Below the pieces are notes generated by a model. The model saw only the letters and a program-made list of their open reading frames with translations, did not search any database and was not told where the DNA came from. Both the position numbers and the translations under genes were made by a program. Positions 34,744 to 42,901 of a stretch of DNA of 64,000 nucleotides are shown piece after piece. Position 1 is the stretch's first letter. Each line of letters starts with the position of its first letter. The stretch comes from Sterolibacterium sp. (GTDB taxonomy: Bacteria; Pseudomonadota; Gammaproteobacteria; Burkholderiales; Rhodocyclaceae), in assembly GCA_028713555.1 (NCBI GenBank), contig JAQTOA010000008.1:1-64000 (forward strand). Reading direction: 5' to 3'.

Positions 34744-37257
34744 CTACAGCGCACAAGGCGTTCTGGAAAGGGCGGATGCCGGCTTGGCAACGCACTGCTT
34801 GATCATCATGACCTTCGCCGCATCGTTCACGGCAAGACACGAAACCATCGCATAGACAAAAATCGCGAGCGTCTGCCAACCCGGTAATGGCGTGAGTCCA
34901 GGAAGACCCACGAAGGTCAGGGCGGTGCCGACCAGCGTTTCCGCCGCGACAGCCGCCATAAAAGCCTTGCTGGGCAGCGTTGCCCAGAACCAGCGGCGCT
35001 CCCGTGCGGACACGATGGAGAACGCGGCAAAGTAGAGCAGGGTCAGGAAACTGAAGGTGTAGAGTGCATTGTCGCTGGTCGCCAATCCGCAACGTGACCA
35101 GCCGATCCACAAGCCGAGGAGCGCCTCTGCGACCATCAAGACGCCAATCACCACGGCGACGCCGATGAGGCCACCGATGAGCCACGTCTCCGGTTTCCTG
35201 GAGGGGCTAACGTGATCCGTGGCCAGTGAAATCTTTGCGAAGTCCGTCATGAAGACCAGCAGCAGCATCGTAAAGGCGGACATCACAAACTTGTCGGTCA
35301 CCACGAAAGCAATGGCGACAAATGCAGTCTTCAGGATCGTTCGGCTGATCTTGTTGATGATGTAGGTCAGGATGCGCTGGTAGATCGTCCGCCCCTGCTC
35401 GACCAGGGCCACGATATTCGTCAGCCCGGCTTCGGTCAGGACGACGCTGGCGGCGCCCTTGGCCACGTCGGAGGCGGTGCTGACGGCGATGCCCACTTCC
35501 GCCTGGCGCAGCGCCGGCGCATCGTTGACGCCGTCGCCAGTCATGCCGGTCACATGACCCACAGCCTGCAGGTGCTTCACGACGACAAATTTATCCTCCG
35601 GATAAACTTCGGCGAGCCCATCGGCGCCGGCCAACAAGTCAACCTCGGCATTGCCTGCAGGAGCGCCCGCGGCCTTCAGGTCGGCCATGCGCTGGATGTT
35701 CGGCAGCCCGACTTCGTGCGCGATGTCACTGGCGACGGCCAGCGCGTCGCCGGTGAGCATCTTCACCGCAACGCCAAGGTCGTGGAGTGTGGCAATGAGT
35801 TGTTTGGCGTCCGCTCGGGGTGGATCGTATAAGCTCACCAATCCGACCATGGTGAGCGCGCCCGACTCGGGGCCTTGCGCCACCGCCAGCGTCCGATAGC
35901 CCTTCAGTGCTGCTTCGCTGACCCGCGCTTCCAGCGCCTCGATCGCCGCAGGTTGTACTCCGCAGGCCTGGGCGACAGTATCCACGGCGCCCTTCATCAC
36001 ATGCAGCCGCTGCCCATTCTGTTCGACCACGGCCTCGGTATGCCGGGTCGTCGCATCAAAGGGCGCAAAGGAGACGGGTGAGACTGCCGGCCGGCCGTCG
36101 AAGATGTGCCGCTCCTTGGCGGCGGCCAGAAACGCGAGGTCGAGCGGGTCCTGGTTGGCTTCCTGCGACGCAAGTGAGCCGGCGTACAGCACGTCGGCTT
36201 CCGTCGCCTGTTCCAGCGGGATCACGTCGGTGACCACCAACTGGTTCATGGTAATCGTGCCCGTCTTATCCACACAGAGTACGTCCATGGTCGCTGCATC
36301 TTCAGCGGCGCTAAGGCGGGTGACCAGCACGCCGCGTTTAGCCAGTTCTTTCGCCCCGACCGCCATGCTGACCGTGAACATGACCGGGAGGGACAGCGGG
36401 ATCGCGCTCATCAACAGGATCAGCATGAGTGGCACCATCGCGAGCAGCGGCGTGCCGCGCAGCAGGGAAATGACGACTACCATGCCCAGCAAGATGCCGA
36501 CGACGAGGAACAGCCAGCGCACGATCCTGGCCACCACCCTATCGATATGCAGCTGCGGACGCGCTTCCTGCACGAGTTCGGTGGTTCGGCCAAAGTAAGT
36601 CTGCGCCCCGGTGAGAATGACCACCCCATTGCCTTCGCCGCGGCGGACCACGGAGCCAGAGGAGAGCACTGCGCCGGGGGCCTTGTCGGCATCCCGTGAC
36701 TCGCCGGTGAGAGCCGACTGGTCAACGCTCAGCATGCCGCTGAGAAGCTTCACGTCCGCCGGGATCATGTCACCGGGGCGCAAGCGGATGATGTCGCCGG
36801 GAACCAGTTCGCGTGCGGGCATGGCTTGCCAACTGGCATCCCGTAGCACGCGCGCACTGACCTGCAAGCGCCGCCGCAAGGTTTCGACGACGTCTGCGGC
36901 GCGGCGCTCCTGCATGAACCCCACCACGGCATTGACGACCAGCAAAGCGCTGACCACTGCAAAGTCCGAGTATTTCCCGAGGACAGCCGACAGAACCATG
37001 ATCAGCTCGAGCATCCATGCCGAAACGCCCCAGAATTTCCCGAGGAATTTGAGAGCCGGATGCTTCTGTTGTTCGGCAATCTCGTTGTAGCCATGATCCT
37101 TCCGCCGCGCCGCCACTTCTGCGCTTGCAAGGCCAGCCGTGGCATCCACGCCGAGCGCCGCGAGGGTGGCCGGAACCGACGCGGACGAAATATCGGATAC
37201 CTTGGCACTTGCTTGCGTCGAACGCGGGGGGGCAGCCTCAGCCTGCTTCTTGAGCAC
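34744..37257 (-). CDS. plasma-membrane-type proton P-type ATPase
   Basis: An 837-residue type IIIA P-type ATPase, predicted to pump H+ out of the cell. The actuator motif is LTGESRDADKAPG. The phosphorylation site is DKTGTITMNQLVV, and the hinge is GMTGDGVNDAPALRQAEVGIAVSTASDVAKGAAS. The N-terminus has the GYNEIAEQQKHPALKFLGKFWGVSAWMLE stretch typical of fungal-type H+ pumps in bacteria. No C-terminal regulatory domain of the plant type is seen. It starts five bases after the protease gene ends and is followed by ppk2, so pH or energy stress control is likely. Confidence 0.9.
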   Translation of the reverse strand: MLKKQAEAAPPRSTQASAKVSDISSASVPATLAALGVDATAGLASAEVAARRKDHGYNEIAEQQKHPALKFLGKFWGVSAWMLELIMVLSAVLGKYSDFAVVSALLVVNAVVGFMQERRAADVVETLRRRLQVSARVLRDASWQAMPARELVPGDIIRLRPGDMIPADVKLLSGMLSVDQSALTGESRDADKAPGAVLSSGSVVRRGEGNGVVILTGAQTYFGRTTELVQEARPQLHIDRVVARIVRWLFLVVGILLGMVVVISLLRGTPLLAMVPLMLILLMSAIPLSLPVMFTVSMAVGAKELAKRGVLVTRLSAAEDAATMDVLCVDKTGTITMNQLVVTDVIPLEQATEADVLYAGSLASQEANQDPLDLAFLAAAKERHIFDGRPAVSPVSFAPFDATTRHTEAVVEQNGQRLHVMKGAVDTVAQACGVQPAAIEALEARVSEAALKGYRTLAVAQGPESGALTMVGLVSLYDPPRADAKQLIATLHDLGVAVKMLTGDALAVASDIAHEVGLPNIQRMADLKAAGAPAGNAEVDLLAGADGLAEVYPEDKFVVVKHLQAVGHVTGMTGDGVNDAPALRQAEVGIAVSTASDVAKGAASVVLTEAGLTNIVALVEQGRTIYQRILTYIINKISRTILKTAFVAIAFVVTDKFVMSAFTMLLLVFMTDFAKISLATDHVSPSRKPETWLIGGLIGVAVVIGVLMVAEALLGLWIGWSRCGLATSDNALYTFSFLTLLYFAAFSIVSARERRWFWATLPSKAFMAAVAAETLVGTALTFVGLPGLTPLPGWQTLAIFVYAMVSCLAVNDAAKVMMIKQCVAKPASALSRTPCAL

Positions 37258-37262
37258 CGTAC

Positions 37263-38180
37263 TTACTTTCCGGGATTGGGAATGCCAGGGGCCGGAGTGG
37301 CAAGCTCGCCCTTGCTTTCACCGAAGCCCCGGATCGGCACATAGACTACCGAGGGGCGACGGGTGTTCGCCTGCGGATATAAATCCATCAGTGCATACAC
37401 AATACGCGGCATCTGCGTCGTAACCGGCAGACCCAGTTGCTGGGCGAATTGGACAGTGAACGGAAAGTCGTGCGTCCAGCGTCCCTCGCTGAGGATTACT
37501 GCTAGCCTCTGAGCTTCTTTCAGCGGCAAGCGTTTGGTCAATATGTCGGTAATGAAACGGGCGACCTGGAAGCGGGCTTTCACGGCAATATCGGCCAGCA
37601 TCACCGTCTCGTCGCTGATGTTCTGGGCCTTCTTGAGTTTCAAAACCTGGAGTATGGAGGCAGCCGGCACGTCCCCGATTTGCGGATCGACGGGGCCGAG
37701 CAAGGCATTGCGGTCCATCACGATCTCGTCGGCGGCGAGCGCGATCAGGGTGCCGCCGCTCATGGCGTAGTGCGGAATGAACACCGTGACCTTGCCCTTG
37801 TGTTCTACCAGCGCCTTGGCGATCTGCTCGGCAGCGAGCATCAGGCCGCCCGGCGTATGTAAAATCAGGTCGATGGGCTGGTCGTCGGGAGTCAGCCGGA
37901 TCGCGCGCAGGACCGCCTCGGAGTCTTCAATGTTGATGGCACCCGATACCGGCACGCCCAGAAAGCTGCGGCTTTCCTGGCGGTGAATCAAGGCGATCAC
38001 CCTGGATTTACGCTCGGTCTGGAATTGATCGAGCAGAAGATCGCGCTTCTTCTGCGTCGAATCGCCGTCGCCAAACATTTGCAGCAGCAAGAACCCGATC
38101 AGCAGCAGCCAGAAAACCAGGCGTGTCGCTTGGGCCAGGTGGTACCAGATACCCATTCCAGATTGTCTTTGATTGTCCAT
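37263..38180 (-). CDS. membrane-anchored ClpP-like serine protease (SDH proteinase family)
   Basis: A 305-residue protein with an N-terminal span (RLVFWLLLIGFLLLQMFG). A ClpP/crotonase-fold protease domain of the serine dehydrogenase proteinase family follows. Visible marks are PIDLILHTPGGLMLAAEQIAKAL, the catalytic Ser in PHYAMSGGTLIALAADEIVMD and the later LGPVDPQIGDVPA, then SEGRWTHDFPFT. Such proteins resemble SppA-type membrane-protein quality control. Start 38180 is where the span begins. It heads the operon with the H+-ATPase and ppk2, 45 bases downstream of a palindromic promoter. Confidence 0.88.
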   Translation of the reverse strand: MDNQRQSGMGIWYHLAQATRLVFWLLLIGFLLLQMFGDGDSTQKKRDLLLDQFQTERKSRVIALIHRQESRSFLGVPVSGAINIEDSEAVLRAIRLTPDDQPIDLILHTPGGLMLAAEQIAKALVEHKGKVTVFIPHYAMSGGTLIALAADEIVMDRNALLGPVDPQIGDVPAASILQVLKLKKAQNISDETVMLADIAVKARFQVARFITDILTKRLPLKEAQRLAVILSEGRWTHDFPFTVQFAQQLGLPVTTQMPRIVYALMDLYPQANTRRPSVVYVPIRGFGESKGELATPAPGIPNPGK

Positions 38181-38224
38181 GGCGCGCGGGGAGGGAGTGG
38201 AGCAGTCCATTGTCGAATAGGGTG

Positions 38225-38267
38225 AACGTAGCCTGCCAACGTTTCGTCGTCTGTTCGGTTGCGCACG
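38225..38267 (-). promoter_or_regulatory. palindromic activator site and -10 for protease-ATPase-ppk2
   Basis: On the minus strand CGTGCGCAACCGAACA (38267-38252) is followed by GAC, and TACGTT lies at 38230-38225. The six-base arms match with one mismatch and the centre differs from the consensus. Confidence 0.5.
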
Positions 38268-38289
38268 AAGCGACCGCGTCGGCTGATCG

Positions 38290-38775
38290 CTGCTCAGGTC
38301 GGGTGTGAGGCCAATACTGCCGCGCTCAGTGCGTAGCCAAAAAATGCAAGGACAATCTGGACACCCTCGGTTAAGCCTCAGGCGCCGAGAGGCTGGCCGA
38401 AGTCCTTTCGTGTTTCTCGACGCTGCCCCAACTGTCGATATCAAGGAAGCCGAGAACACCGAGCGTGGTGTTGGCCAGTATCCGCCCAACCTCGTTGATG
38501 AGGTCTGGCCCATTCCGCTGCAACAGGTTATTGGCGTCGATGAAAATATCGCTGAAATTGGCGAAAAAGTCACTCACGCCGAGCTGCATCGTCGGCGGCA
38601 GAACCACCTGGTTGATTTGAGCCGTTGGCTTGATGGCAGTCTTGTCGAGATTGTCGCTAAGTGCAAACATGACGCGATCAAATCCTTCCAGCGGATCCAT
38701 GCGACTACCCGTCCCGGCGAAGTCGCCGAGCAGAAAGGCAGCCAAGGCCATCAGCAACAATATCCTGCCCATCAA
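38290..38775 (-). pseudogene. decayed mlaA copy
   Basis: The first 134 codons (from ATG 38775) follow MlaA closely: MDPLEGFDRVMFALSDNLDK, then VGRILANTTLGVLGFLDIDS. The lipobox Cys is lost (LLGDFAG where the intact gene has LLSGCAS) and the frame stops at 38371. Beyond it the next frames carry recognisable remains of the FGQTF, IVLPFFG and DLS blocks down to about 38290, just before the protease promoter. The rest of mlaA is gone. This is a pseudogene of the gene at 9980-10681. Confidence 0.8.
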
Positions 38776-38829
38776 AGTCTCCTGATAAGTAGTACTTCAT
38801 TTGCGCCGCATCTGATCCCGGCGAGAAAC

Positions 38830-38872
38830 ACGTTACACCCGACTCAGCAAGCACACTGTGCGGCAGACAACA
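38830..38872 (-). promoter_or_regulatory. relic palindromic site before the mlaA pseudogene
   Basis: On the minus strand TGTTGTCTGCCGCACA (38872-38857) keeps one good arm (CGCACA). TAACGT at 38835-38830 sits in the family register. GAC is replaced by GTG. The gene it faces is broken, so the site is likely decaying too. Confidence 0.35.
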
Positions 38873-38975
38873 TAGAGGGGTTATCGCTGTGAGGCACTCG
38901 CATATTTACGCAGAATCAGGAAGGCGATGGCGCTTCGTAGCGCTTAGCCGATGAAACCGGTTACCCCCTTGCAAC

Positions 38976-39133
38976 TATGAGTGCTGGCGTACAGACCGTA
39001 GCGGATTTCATGCTTATCCTCATCCATAGTGAGCGTTAGTAACCCAGTACGGCGCTCCCAGTCATCGCCCAATCATTACCGGAAGAGCATCATGAAAGGG
39101 ATCAAGCCAAAGGTCGCATCGAAGAAGCAACAG
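38976..39133 (+). repeat. duplicated csbD leader (copy of 53096-53255)
   Basis: From TATG before the palindrome, through GCGTACAGACCG, TTCATGC, GAGCGTT and the long block CAGTACGGCGCTCCC, to the first 14 codons, this stretch aligns with the csbD promoter and start at 53096-53255. Inside the coding part GGATCAAGCCAAAGG and CGCATCGAAGAAGCAA are shared. A one-base deletion after the ATG shifts the reading frame. Confidence 0.75.
38978..39020 (+). promoter_or_regulatory. palindromic activator site and -10 for the lipoprotein-AI-2E pair
   Basis: TGAGTGCTGGCGTACA (38978-38993) is followed by GAC, and TATCCT lies at 39015-39020. The right arm is perfect and the left arm has two changes. It is part of the segment copied from csbD. 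Confidence 0.55.
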
Positions 39134-39784
39134 CTACCCGTTCTGTTAGCCATAGGGTTTGCGTTGTTGCTAAGCGCTTGTGCCAGCCAGAAAATCAGGA
39201 CAGAAACCCAGCAAAAAAGTCCGACCATTCAGGTGCTGGCGATCAATCTGCAGCAGAAAGAACTCCGAGCGGCGGGAATGGCCTTTATTACACCGTCTTC
39301 GATAACGGGGCAGGAAGAAGATAAGCAAGCCCTGGCACTGGCTTTTACCGGAGTATTGCAAAAGGTCCGCCCCGACCTGCGTATCGTGGCCCTCCCGGAA
39401 ACACTTAGTTCGATAAATCGTAAGGGACTGACGCGCGAATACCGTCAGATGTTTGAAGACTACCGCTTAACCGGCATCTTCGACCGCGAGACCCTCCAAA
39501 AAGTGGCCGAAGTGACCGGGATGCGCTATCTGGCGCAACTCAAGCTTGGCGCGTTCCGGCAGGAATCGAAAAGCCGATTCGGTTTTCTGGGGGTCCGTGT
39601 GGTGGAAACCAAGACCAGCACCATTCGGCTGTTCCTTCAAATCTGGGACAGTAACGACGGCTCGGTTGCATGGGAAGGCTCCCAGGAGTCAACCGTTTCG
39701 CATGAATCGCTGGCTGAGGAATATGTTTCCATGAGAAGTATCGTCGAGGAATCCGCACGCGATCTTGTGGCACAATTGCCCTAG
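39092..39784 (+). CDS. lipoprotein of unknown function with a csbD-derived start
   Basis: A 230-residue lipoprotein: basic start (MKGIKPKVASKKQQ), hydrophobic core, lipobox (LLLSACAS). The mature part has IQVLAINLQQKELRAAGMAF, LTREYRQMFEDYRLTGIFD, and VAEVTGMRYLAQLKLGAFRQE followed by a strand-rich end. The last part resembles CsgG/LpoB-like lipoproteins that assemble repeated strands, but I cannot name the family. Its first 14 codons come from csbD read in another frame. The AI-2E gene begins ten bases after its stop, so the two are cotranscribed. Confidence 0.65.
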   Translation: MKGIKPKVASKKQQLPVLLAIGFALLLSACASQKIRTETQQKSPTIQVLAINLQQKELRAAGMAFITPSSITGQEEDKQALALAFTGVLQKVRPDLRIVALPETLSSINRKGLTREYRQMFEDYRLTGIFDRETLQKVAEVTGMRYLAQLKLGAFRQESKSRFGFLGVRVVETKTSTIRLFLQIWDSNDGSVAWEGSQESTVSHESLAEEYVSMRSIVEESARDLVAQLP

Positions 39785-39793
39785 CGAGGAATC

Positions 39794-40846
39794 TTGGACC
39801 TCTACACCAAAGGCTTCGTGATCGTCGTCGCAGCCCTCTTCGCCATCGCCCTGTACTGGATGCTGGCACCCTTCTGGGGCGCGCTTGCCTGGGGCATCTG
39901 CCTGGCTTTCCTGCTGGCGCCGGTGCATGGCTGGCTGATGCGCAAGCTGAAGGGACGCGCCAGCCTTTCGGCGGGAATCATCACCGTGCTGGTGCCTGTC
40001 GTACTCACCGGACCATTGGTCAGTCTTGGCGTGGCATTCGCGAACCAGGTCACGGACCTGATCACGCGCCTGCAACAACAGCCGCTGCGCCTCGACATCA
40101 GCCTGCTCGCGCAAATGAAGCAATACCCCTTCATTGGCAGTTTTGCCGAGTGGCTGCAGCAGAACATCACCGCCACCACCGAACAGATCGAGGGCTGGCT
40201 GGTCGGTGGCGCTCAACTGTTGATGAAGTCGCTGGCGGCTACGGGCGGCAACTTTGTGCTGAGCGCCTTGAGCACGGTCATCCATTTCTTCATCATGCTG
40301 TTCCTGCTGTTCTTTCTGCTGCGCGACGGCAGCCAAATGCTCGCCCGTGCCGTGCGCTTGGTACCGCTGGAGCCCCAACGCCGGACTGAGTTGCTCAAGC
40401 TGATTGGTAACACAACCTGCGCCGTGGTCTACGGCGAGATCATGACCGCTCTCGTCCAGGGTGGGCTGGTGGGCATCGGCTTCGCCATCGCGGGGCTGCC
40501 CTCGGCTGTCGTGTTCGGCGTGCTGGCGGCAGTTCTGGCGCTGCTGCCGGTGGGCGGCGCGGCCTTCGTATGGGCGCCGGCAGTTGTCTATTTGTTCGCC
40601 ACTTCGCAATGGGGCTGGGCGATCTTCATGTTGATCTGGGGTACGGGCGTGTCGGTTTCCGACAACTTGCTGCGGCCGTTGCTGATTTCGATCCACGCGC
40701 CGGTGTCGATACTCGCCGTATTCGTCGGTGTCATCGGCGGCGTCTCGGCTTTTGGCATGGTCGGCGTAATCATCGGACCGGTGCTGCTGACCGTCATCGC
40801 CGCGCTGTTGGGCTTCCTCGACGAGACGCTGTCGCGCCAGCCCTGA
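39794..40846 (+). CDS. AI-2E family (PerM/TqsA-type) transporter
   Basis: A 350-residue inner-membrane protein with about eight spans, starting at TTG 39794 after GCGAGGA. Family marks are YWMLAPFWGALAWGICLAFLLAP near the start, VHFFIMLFLLFFLLRDG in the middle and ISIHAPVSILAVFVGVIGGVSAFGMVGVIIGPVLL near the end. The family exports varied substrates, among them AI-2 and Na+/H+, so the substrate is not fixed. It is the second gene of a unit with the preceding lipoprotein. Confidence 0.88.
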   Translation: MDLYTKGFVIVVAALFAIALYWMLAPFWGALAWGICLAFLLAPVHGWLMRKLKGRASLSAGIITVLVPVVLTGPLVSLGVAFANQVTDLITRLQQQPLRLDISLLAQMKQYPFIGSFAEWLQQNITATTEQIEGWLVGGAQLLMKSLAATGGNFVLSALSTVIHFFIMLFLLFFLLRDGSQMLARAVRLVPLEPQRRTELLKLIGNTTCAVVYGEIMTALVQGGLVGIGFAIAGLPSAVVFGVLAAVLALLPVGGAAFVWAPAVVYLFATSQWGWAIFMLIWGTGVSVSDNLLRPLLISIHAPVSILAVFVGVIGGVSAFGMVGVIIGPVLLTVIAALLGFLDETLSRQP

Positions 40847-40920
40847 CACCAATTTTTAGCCGAGCTATCCTCAGCCGGCGTGGCTCTTAACCTACGCAAG
40901 AAAGCCGCCTGCCGAAGGTA

Positions 40921-40962
40921 TGTGCGATAGCAGACAGACGATGGCATGCATTAACCCATAAG
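40921..40962 (+). promoter_or_regulatory. palindromic activator site and -10 for the encapsulin-type ferritin
   Basis: TGTGCGATAGCAGACA (40921-40936) is followed by GAC, and CATAAG lies at 40957-40962, one base closer than usual. The arm TGTGCG is perfect. The other reads AGACA, as in the site at 59101. Confidence 0.5.
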
Positions 40963-41024
40963 CTGAAAACAGGCTGAATTGAGTCGCCTGAACATACCAG
41001 CATTAACCCCCAAAGGAGAATGAA

Positions 41025-41312
41025 ATGGCGAGTATCGGTTATCACGAGTCCATAGATGAACTGTCCGGCAAGACACGAGACATGCATAGAGCAATTGTTT
41101 CGCTGATGGAAGAGTTGGAAGCTGTGGATTGGTACAACCAACGTGCTGATGTAAGCAAGGATGCTGAACTCAAGGCAATCCTGGTGCACAACCGGGATGA
41201 GGAGAAAGAACACGCGGCCATGCTGCTGGAGTGGATACGGCGCAAGGACCCAACTTTTTCAGACAAACTGAAGGACGTCTTGTTTACCAAAAAATCGATT
41301 GCCCATCAGTGA
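41025..41312 (+). CDS. encapsulated-ferritin-like (EncFtn) protein
   Basis: A 95-residue helical protein that matches the EncFtn core. MHRAIVSLMEELEAVDWYNQR supplies Glu residues of the diiron site, and LKAILVHNRDEEKEHAAMLLEWIRRKDP supplies the second Glu and the His. EncFtn forms ring-shaped ferroxidase decamers that load iron inside encapsulin shells. The usual C-terminal targeting peptide is absent (the end is LFTKKSIAHQ), and no encapsulin gene is nearby. It may act free in the cytoplasm or use a shell encoded elsewhere. It has its own palindromic promoter. Confidence 0.88.
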   Translation: MASIGYHESIDELSGKTRDMHRAIVSLMEELEAVDWYNQRADVSKDAELKAILVHNRDEEKEHAAMLLEWIRRKDPTFSDKLKDVLFTKKSIAHQ

Positions 41313-41544
41313 CCCCGCGCAGTCTGGCAAGTGCAGCGCAGAGGAGTTCATGCATGTTTGTTACTCCTCCGCTTGAGCAACACTATGCGCCAAGGGATTA
41401 TCGTGGCCGGATTGCTGAATCTTACTTGCTTCGTTGGTGTCCGCTATCGAAATGTTTCCCTGTTGCCTGGAGTCGTAGAACATCAGATGCAACCCTATAT
41501 TCACATAGCTCAACCAAATGTTTGGAGCGACCTGCCGTGTTTTG

Positions 41545-41700
41545 TCATCTCTTCTTATCCCCTGAGAAGGGGATGTTTCCATCGGCTTGGTAGCGCTTTT
41601 TCGCACTGGGCCGGCAGACCCAGGCGACGATAGCCAGGAAGACCAAGGGGATGCCCAGAAAAAGTCCGTATTCCGAAAGCATGCTGACGAATTGGTTCAT
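41545..41700 (-). CDS. CcoQ/FixQ-type cytochrome oxidase small subunit, orphan
   Basis: A 51-residue protein with one span (LFLGIPLVFLAIVAWVCRP) followed by a short polar tail ending NIPFSGDKKR. The start MNQFVSMLSEYG, the IVAW motif just before a basic stretch (RPSAKKRY) and the N-x-PF end are the CcoQ pattern of cbb3 oxidases. AGGAAAA precedes the ATG. No ccoN, ccoO or ccoP gene is in the window, so it is an orphan or a stray copy. It overlaps no other gene. Confidence 0.7.
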   Translation of the reverse strand: MNQFVSMLSEYGLFLGIPLVFLAIVAWVCRPSAKKRYQADGNIPFSGDKKR

Positions 41701-41740
41701 ATTGTTTTCCTATGGCTTTGCAAGTGGGATTGCTGCGCGA

Positions 41741-42281
41741 TTATGGAAATGAGTAACGCAGAAACAGATGGCTGCCGCCGCGTCGCACGTCGACCAAGGT
41801 CCCCCATAGGGCGTTGCTCGGCACGAACGACTTTCCCATGACAAGGCTAAGCCGTCCGTCGCCGACGTCGCGTCCGGCTATCTGTGGCGCAAGCGTCAGA
41901 AACTGCTCGTCGATGAGGTGATCGGCGTAAAATTCGCCCAGCAATCGCGGCCCGCCTTCGACGAGGATCAGTTTGCCGGCGTTTACCGGAGCCGATGATC
42001 ACCACGTCGGCAATGGCGCGCAACAGGCCCATCACCATGCGATCCTGGGCGCCGAATCCGCTGATGTCCCCACCGCTGGCGTGTCCCTCTGCAGTCAGTG
42101 AAACGACGCCGTCCAGCGTGGTCACGAAATTGCTGAAGACATGCGGGTGTGAGCGTGGCAGCGGCATGCGCAGACATCCATAGAGGCGTGCCAGCTTGGG
42201 AGGCAGGGGCAGCACTTTGCCGCGCTTGGTTTCGAATAGCGTCTTGAGGGCTGCGAGAACGGCAGAACCGGGTCGGGGCAT
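41741..42281 (-). pseudogene. RibD-C (pyrimidine reductase-like) gene with an internal deletion
   Basis: The first part (from ATG 42281) has PPKLARLYGCLRMPLP and HVFSNFVTTLDGVVSLTAEGHASGGDISGF then DRMVMGLLRAIADVVIIGSG, as in RibD C-terminal reductases. The frame then jumps to LILVEGGPRLLGEFYADHLIDEQFLTLAPQIAG in a different register, ending at 41741. About 80-90 residues that normally lie between are missing. A deletion that also broke the frame explains this. It is a pseudogene. Confidence 0.75.
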
Positions 42282-42345
42282 GGTGTCAGTCGCCGTACAC
42301 TTCACATCAACCGGTACTCGTGGGCAATCTTCATCGCCGAATTCT

Positions 42346-42780
42346 CTACCGCAGCGTAGCCTGCAGCGTGATTTCCGGAACGCTGGCAAGAGCTTTCGAC
42401 AACGGGCAGTTGCGCTTCGCCGCGGCCGCTATTTCCTGGAACTGCGCTTCGTTGATGCCGGGCACCGTGGCTTGCATCGTCAGCGCGATGCGGTCGATCA
42501 CGAAGCCTTCGCCCTGCTTGGACAAGCGCACGCTGGCCGTGGTGTCGACGTCGGTGGTTACCAGCCCGGCCTTGTCGCAGGCAAACGAAAATGCCATCGT
42601 GAAACACGCGGCGTGGGCTGCGCCCAGGATCTCCTCGGGGTTGGTGCCGCGCCGGTCGTCCTCGAAGCGGCTCGCAAAGCCGTACGGGTAGTGCTTCAGC
42701 GCACCGGTCTCGGTGCTTATCTTGCCCTGACCCTTCTTGCCTTGGCCTTCCCAATGCACGCTGGCGGTTTTTTCGATCAT
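42346..42780 (-). CDS. osmC: OsmC family peroxiredoxin
   Basis: A 144-residue OsmC-type thiol peroxidase against organic peroxides. Marks are NPEEILGAAHAACFTMAFSFA with the catalytic Cys60 and AAKRNCPLSKAL with the second Cys. The start MIEKTASVHWEGQGKKGQGKIST is that of OsmC rather than Ohr. It is cytoplasmic. The strand run 42281-43453 also holds a flavin reductase, but spacing does not prove an operon. Confidence 0.92.
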   Translation of the reverse strand: MIEKTASVHWEGQGKKGQGKISTETGALKHYPYGFASRFEDDRRGTNPEEILGAAHAACFTMAFSFACDKAGLVTTDVDTTASVRLSKQGEGFVIDRIALTMQATVPGINEAQFQEIAAAAKRNCPLSKALASVPEITLQATLR

Positions 42781-42901
42781 GGTGCGGCTCCTGTTCTGGT
42801 GGCTAACGCTACAACCTACATGCCAAAGTAGTGGCGCGAATCGGCGAGAAACTTCAAGATTGCATCGGATTTCATGTTTATCTCCGTCGTTGTGTGGATT
42901 G

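Larger units (their letters stand above)
38776..39091. other. 316-bp intergenic region with two promoter sites
   Basis: There is no coding frame. It contains the relic site for the mlaA pseudogene (38830-38872, minus) and the active-looking site for the lipoprotein gene (38978-39020, plus). The segment from about 38976 on is homologous to the csbD upstream region at 53096. Confidence 0.6.
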
